DNA of 64,000 bases from Gibbula magus. Its lineage: Eukaryota; Mollusca; Gastropoda; Trochida; Trochidae. The notes under the pieces are model-generated. The model worked only from the letters and a program-made list of their open reading frames with translations. It was not told where the DNA came from and did not search any database. A program made the translations under genes and the position numbers. Each line of letters begins with the position of its first letter. Position 1 is the first letter of the stretch. The stretch lies in the NCBI GenBank assembly GCA_936450465.1, contig OW388304.1:6516700-6580699 (forward strand), in the 5' to 3' direction. Shown piece by piece: positions 59,131 through 64,000 of this stretch.

Positions 59131-59501
59131 ACCCGTTGACGATTTTCCGTTTTTTTCCTCTCCAAAACTTACATGGTTATACTTATAGGAATTATGGATA
59201 TTAACATTTACCTTATTATTCATGCTTAACACTGCTGTTTCGAAAATTGTTTTACCAAATGCACTTGAAACCTGAATGTTGAAAGTTAACTGTTAGGCAC
59301 ATGAACAATCAAATTCTAAAATATTCTTTTTATAATAATTTGACTTTTACTCCTGCAATAAAACATTATCTTTGCTTTTAAACTAGCATGATGTATGATG
59401 TATTTTTTATCATGGTTATTATTGAAATAAAACGATTCATTTCTTTCAACTTAATATCGGACGTCTATGATCAAGTCATACAGTCTGTTTTACCTTAGTG
59501 A

Positions 59502-59521
59502 CCCCCCCCCCCCCCCCCCCC
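59502..59521. repeat. C20 homopolymer
   Basis: Twenty consecutive C residues; length uncertain in any assembly. Confidence 0.95.
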
Positions 59522-62170
59522 ATAACCCCTACACACTCAAATCACCTACACTATTTTGGATCAAAAAGTGTAGGAGAAATGGGGGTTCTAATGCTTGTGA
59601 ACCTTACCTTAGGCATTGACATCAAATCGCACAGCATTTGGACTCGCTCCGTCGCTTCAGGCGTTCACTTTAATATCATGTTACTATATCACAACCTGAC
59701 GTCGGTCCCTCTGCTTCATTTCGCGATTTTTTTAATTAATATTTCAAAACTCCACGATATTTGTCATCCGCCATGATACACCAATCTAATTTACTTTTAG
59801 CTAAATATTACTCAGTGACATATGCATTCAAATTTTCACACAAATATATATATTTATAAGTGATCTGTGAAAATGTTTTCTTAGTGTATGAACACTTAGG
59901 TTCCGGTAAACCGGAAAATATCACCATACTTTGAATAAGGAACTGTGAGCAAGGAATACGGGCACAAGGAACCAGGAACAAAATTCTTAATTGATTGGAA
60001 GCAGACGAATTGCGTTCTGGAACATTCTAAGTGTAGATCACCATTGTTGTTCTCCCTCGAATGGGATATTAATAATCTGTCTAGCTGGATATTTCTGGAT
60101 AATGTTATTTTCCAGAGATCAATGTAACAATATTACCTGGATAACACATTTTAGAATTTGAGAATGTTAACAAAAAGGCCAAATCGAATTCAATACGTTA
60201 TTATTAAAGAGAGGATTCTATTGAAGTATCTAGTATTACACAGTAACACACAATGTAGACTGATCAAAAATCTCTTGTAATGCTTTTCACACTCGTAACA
60301 CAGATGAATGATTTCACTTCTCAGTGTTCTAATTTTGCGTTTTTTACTGTCATAGTTTCAAATCCAAAAAGTCACCAAAATATTCCTTCGAATTTCGTTT
60401 CAACAAACAAAAAACAACAACAAACCTTTAGAATCCTCCTTTTCAAGTATACTGAATTGTATAATTTTATGTTTACACAACAGCGAATTAAATATCAACT
60501 TTATAAGCCATCTCAGATTTACATTTAAGTATTGGTATTGGACATTGATATTTCCTTGGTTTTCCTGTTATGTTATACAACTGTTCACACCCAAAGTGTA
60601 CTATATATCATTAACCAATCAATAGGACCATTTCATCACGTGACAGTGACATAGAACAGTTTGGAACTTATGTACCACTTCTGTTATAGGTAAGTTTCCA
60701 AAATAACGACCACATGTTATGGTACATTGTCCGGCTTTCGATCATAAATCGCAACTTTAACCTCTGTGTTGTCACTTAACTGAATGAACTAGCATTCAAA
60801 TGTTAATTTTCAGCATTTTCAAGATTTTCTGGATGCTTATTGAATTGATCTGGTTAGAACGTGTCTACCTTTATATTGAAGAAGTTCAAAACAGTATTAT
60901 GAGAATTTGCCCGATTAATTGCACTCAGATTGTCAAGGGAAGTCCGGAAGACTTCGACCTGACACTTCACATTTAGCTAGGTGAGAAGGGGTAGCATTTT
61001 TTTATGTACACCCTTGATGACAAACAATAAGACACATGTATGAAGATGGAAAAATTCTTGATGTTTTCAGTTTGACGTCACTTTTACGCTTCTTTAAGTA
61101 TTGTAACTTCACATTTTTAAAAGTGTTACTTTCAAATTGGTATTTTAAAGATTCACTTGGAATGTCTGATATATATGTACCCACTGAATTTTACAAAAAA
61201 CTTAAATTCAGGTTTATTCCAACGTCGTTTTTCAGCAATGTTTAGTTCCTTCCAATGAGGAAGTTGAGAAATGAATAGGGATGTAATTCGTTGTAAGCCA
61301 CGTGACTTCATATGTTAAAATACAATTGACCCAATTGTTGTGGTGTTGGTATTGTTATCTTCAACAGGCAAGTCTACACCTGGTTACTTCTTGGATAGCT
61401 ATTGCAGGGTAGTCCGTTAATAACACAGGCCAGATGACCTAAACACAGGGGGTATTCGACTGTACAGGGAAACCGGATGTTGCACGCCTGCAACAACCAA
61501 TTTCCCGCTGTACAGTTTTTACGAAGTACCCCTGTCTTCACGCTCACGGTAATTATAGAACATATTTTCTTTAAAATGGACTCAAACTTTATATGTCGAC
61601 AGATGAAGCTTTCTTGTACCCTAAACTACCCTCCTTATGATGTGACAGTCGTTCAATCTCTTTATCGGGACGATTTACTGTCGTCTTTCATATCACGTTA
61701 GCATGCCCTACGAAAATATGTCTAAATTTGTCTATTACAGCAATATAGATTAATTATTTCCCTCAATTACACATTTTCTATGTAAAGCGAATGCAGATTG
61801 TATTATATGATTTTGAAAGCACGTAATTCGGACTGTTTCAAGCCCCTATGTTGCCTAAAACTAAACTGTACGTTAAATGGTTGTTGCTGCTGTCTCGGGC
61901 AGTGACTGTACAGGTTGTTGCGCATTTTCAGAGTGACAGCCGTCTGATTGGTAACCGAAAAATAGAATATCACAAAATATGTGCATGTTTATTCTGCGTA
62001 TTATAATTAATTTGCATTATTTGTAAACCTGTTCATGTATTTTTGAGGTCGGATTCGACACAAATGGTTAACCTAACATTCAGGTATCCGACAAAATGTT
62101 GTTTCACTAAAACTAACATGCAGTTTTATGTGGAATGAAAACATAATGTACTGAACTTCTTGATTCTTTC
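59522..62170. other. Intergenic or intronic, nothing recognised
   Basis: AT-rich sequence with no supported coding region or repeat. Confidence 0.4.
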
Positions 62171-62171
62171 A

Positions 62172-62336
62172 GAAATGGAAGTCGAACCTTTGAATGAGTC
62201 TTGTATTTCGTTAAATTCTTCACTTGTCACAAGTGAAACGTGGGTTGACTCAGAGCTGACAGGTTCATCATACACATTTTCTTGTGATGCACTTGCTTCT
62301 TCCACTGATGTAATGAATTCTACTATTTTCACTGTG
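62172..62336. other. Exon-like segment of uncertain strand
   Basis: On the plus strand a strong acceptor (TTGATTCTTTCAG) and a good donor (ACT then GTGAGC) bracket an open frame encoding a Ser/Thr/Glu-rich peptide. On the minus strand the same stretch is open as an acidic peptide ('VEEASASQENVYDEP'), flanked by weaker splice sites. The minus reading could be a linker exon of the THAP gene, but the intron phase does not join directly to its first exon. No domain is recognisable on either strand. Confidence 0.35.
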
Positions 62337-62384
62337 AGCATTTCCCATCAGGAATGCATGTCTTATTATTATATAGTTTTCGGC

Positions 62385-63065
62385 TGCGTCAGTCCGTCCG
62401 TACATACGTCCGTAGGAAATTGAATAACTCAAATACTATTCACTGGATTCTTTTCATAATTTGCATATGGGTTCATAGGGAGAGTAATTTCCTACAGAGG
62501 TTTATGACCGTGACCTTCATTTCAAGGTCATAACAAGACTTTTTCATTTTACCCTTGTCAACGTGATATCTCAAGAACCATTCACTGGATTCTCTTCATA
62601 TCTTACACATAGCTTCTCCAAGGAAAGACAAAGGGCTGATTAGATTTTGGTGACCTTGAATTTATTGTCAAGGTCACAGCGGAACTTTGAATTTGTCGAC
62701 ATGTTAATCTACATGTAAAGCTTGTCAGCAGGATATCTCAAGAACCATTCACTGAATTTCATCATATATTACACAAAGCACCTCCAAGGGAAGACAAAGT
62801 GCTGGTTATATATTTTTTAACCTTGACATTATTATCTAGGTCACAGCAGAACTTTGAGTTTGTCGACATGTTAAGCTTGTCAGGGAATCGATATCACAAG
62901 AACTGTTCATTAGATACTAATCATTATCTTACACCAGTGGTTCTTTTAGGGAAAATTCAGGGCCCAGTCGATTTTGCTGATCTTGACATTATTTTCAATT
63001 TTGAAGTATTAATTTGCGGCGGGGATCATGTCACCTTAGTGACAACTACTTGTCTTTAATTAATT
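62385..63065. repeat. AGGTCA-containing dispersed repeat (R5)
   Basis: About three tandem units of 150-160 bp with 'atctcaagaaccattcact' and 'caaggtcacagc'. It ends 'ggcggggatcatgtcacc' and 'cttgtctttaatt', as at 36940-37000. Confidence 0.75.
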
Positions 63066-63522
63066 TGGCAGGTACAATGTTTTGAAAGTTCTTGGTCTGT
63101 AGTTTTAATTTACCAGTACTGCAATCTAAGATGCGATGGCGGACCTTTAACACATTTGTTGGATGAGCATCTACAGAATGTAAATGACAGTCTCAAAGTC
63201 CGACGAAAAAGTGCAATAGTAGCAATGGAAAGCCGCCATAATTGAAATGATATACGCTGAATGCATGTAGTCCGAAAAAGTAAATGAAGTTGAACACGAA
63301 TGGTATATCATGCATCATAGAATCATTACAACTCCCTGTACAGTAAAAAAATCATTAACTGCAACTCCCTGTACAGTGCTGGTGCAACAACCATAAGAGC
63401 GTACAGTCACTATTTTGCCTTGTTTTTCTTTAAATATAAAGAGATGAGCATTGAAAAGTCACACAAGTCTTCGAATAAGAATTATTTTACTATATAACTT
63501 TATAAAAGTACTGTATGATCAC
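63066..63522. other. Likely intron 1 of the THAP gene
   Basis: No coding sequence recognised. It lies downstream of the proposed donor of the THAP exon on the minus strand. Confidence 0.4.
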
Positions 63523-63758
63523 CACGTGCGTAAAAACATGTCAAACTGGTTTCTCAATGCAAACCAAGGCTCGAAACAATCTTCAGGGAAGTGATCTGAA
63601 CATAGACGCGAGGCTGACGTTGGTGTCCACAATGCTCTCTTCGCTCGAACAAAATCGGTCCATTTGGCGTGAAGCGAGACATCAGAGGGAAACTTGTACA
63701 GTGAAACTTGGTAACCAGGATTATTTGAACAGTTTACAGCAGAACAGCGGTGTGGCAT
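63523..63758 (-). CDS. THAP-domain protein, first coding exon
   Basis: ATG at 63758 opens 'MPHRCSAVNCSNN', the standard start of a THAP zinc finger, which nearly always sits at the extreme N-terminus. The C2CH ligands are Cys5 and Cys10, then the Cys and His of 'RLCSDHF' about 45 residues later. The invariant Trp is in 'KWTDFV', and 'FPEDCFE' follows. The exon ends near 63523 before a GTGATC donor (78 codons plus two bases). The terminal AVPTF-type motif and the rest of the protein should lie in later exons to the left. An upstream in-frame ATG at 63863 overlaps promoter motifs and is not preferred. THAP proteins are nuclear DNA-binding factors, some derived from P-element transposases. Confidence 0.85.
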
Positions 63759-63855
63759 TGTTGCAAAGCGTAGATAATACAGATCAACTGACCGATATCC
63801 ACCAGTGTTTTCCATTATAAGCAGTAACCGGATGTTTACATCCCGTCCCTTCTCG

Positions 63856-63897
63856 TACGTCACTTCCGGTTAACCCCAACTCACTAAGCCCCGCCCC
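63856..63897 (-). promoter_or_regulatory. GC-box/ETS/CRE promoter of the THAP gene
   Basis: On the minus strand, in transcription order: GGGGCGGGGC (63897-63888, Sp/KLF type), CCGGAAGTG (63869-63861, ETS type) overlapping GTGACGTA (63863-63856, CRE type). These lie 100-140 bp before the ATG. The arrangement is typical of TATA-less housekeeping promoters. Confidence 0.6.
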
Positions 63898-64000
63898 ATT
63901 TTTCGTTTGTCGCTCCGCGTCGAAAAGCAGACGATGTTTTTCACAAAGTTTGAGGCGGTCTAGTTTAATAAATCAACAACCTATTACCTATGTTTTGGGT

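Overview
This window looks like nuclear DNA from a lophotrochozoan invertebrate, most likely a mollusc and probably a bivalve. It is AT-rich, has few genes, and its genes are split by GT-AG introns. It is packed with decayed LINEs, MITEs, SINE-like repeats ending in a GCGTTAAACCCCAACT-type tail, and large micro- and minisatellites. I cannot name the species. There is one 200-N assembly gap (17291-17490), and no bacterial, phage or CRISPR feature.

Layout. From 1 to 14.4 kb there is mostly intergenic DNA with repeat fragments, a three-site CRE cluster (7.4 kb), a 35-bp minisatellite (7.8-8.4 kb), a cluster of CCCATGGG palindromes (10.2-10.9 kb) and a (TA)n run. From 14.4 to 17.3 kb there is a C-depleted satellite that runs into the gap. 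From 18.5 to 26 kb, on the minus strand, lie three paralogous 5' coding units (A, B, C). Each encodes a short cytosolic helix, one membrane segment and the start of a luminal region, and each ends at a phase-1 splice donor. None has recognisable downstream exons here, so they are either tandem genes or alternative first exons. From 26.4 to 42.5 kb lies a repeat-dense zone: a CR1-like LINE, a fold-back palindrome, TTAA-flanked MITEs, two inverted copies of an element carrying tandem X-box palindromes, and arrays of AGGTCA half-sites.

The clearest gene is a single-exon CXXC zinc-finger coding region (42687-44738, plus strand), preceded by a splice acceptor and by two diverged copies of a TATA-containing segment. 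Its 3' side (44.7-49.1 kb) has few polyadenylation signals and carries a MULE-like MITE with a 9-bp target duplication and two SINE-like copies. Around 51.5-52.2 kb there is a LINE 3' end. At 54974-57285 I reconstruct a complete three-exon gene for a secreted protein of 211 residues: signal peptide, farnesoic-acid-O-methyltransferase-type (Methyltransf_FA) domain, Ser/Thr/Pro linker and a hydrophobic GPI-type tail. Its last exon and 3' flank are duplicated upstream at 52.75-53.6 kb, where the hydrophobic tail has been lost. The right edge (63523-63758, minus strand) holds the first coding exon of a THAP zinc-finger protein behind a GC-box/ETS/CRE promoter.

The genes do not form an operon or an obvious pathway. 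The biologically interesting parts are the A/B/C first-exon cluster, the duplicated GPI-tailed domain gene, and the repeats that spread known transcription-factor motifs (X-box, AGGTCA).
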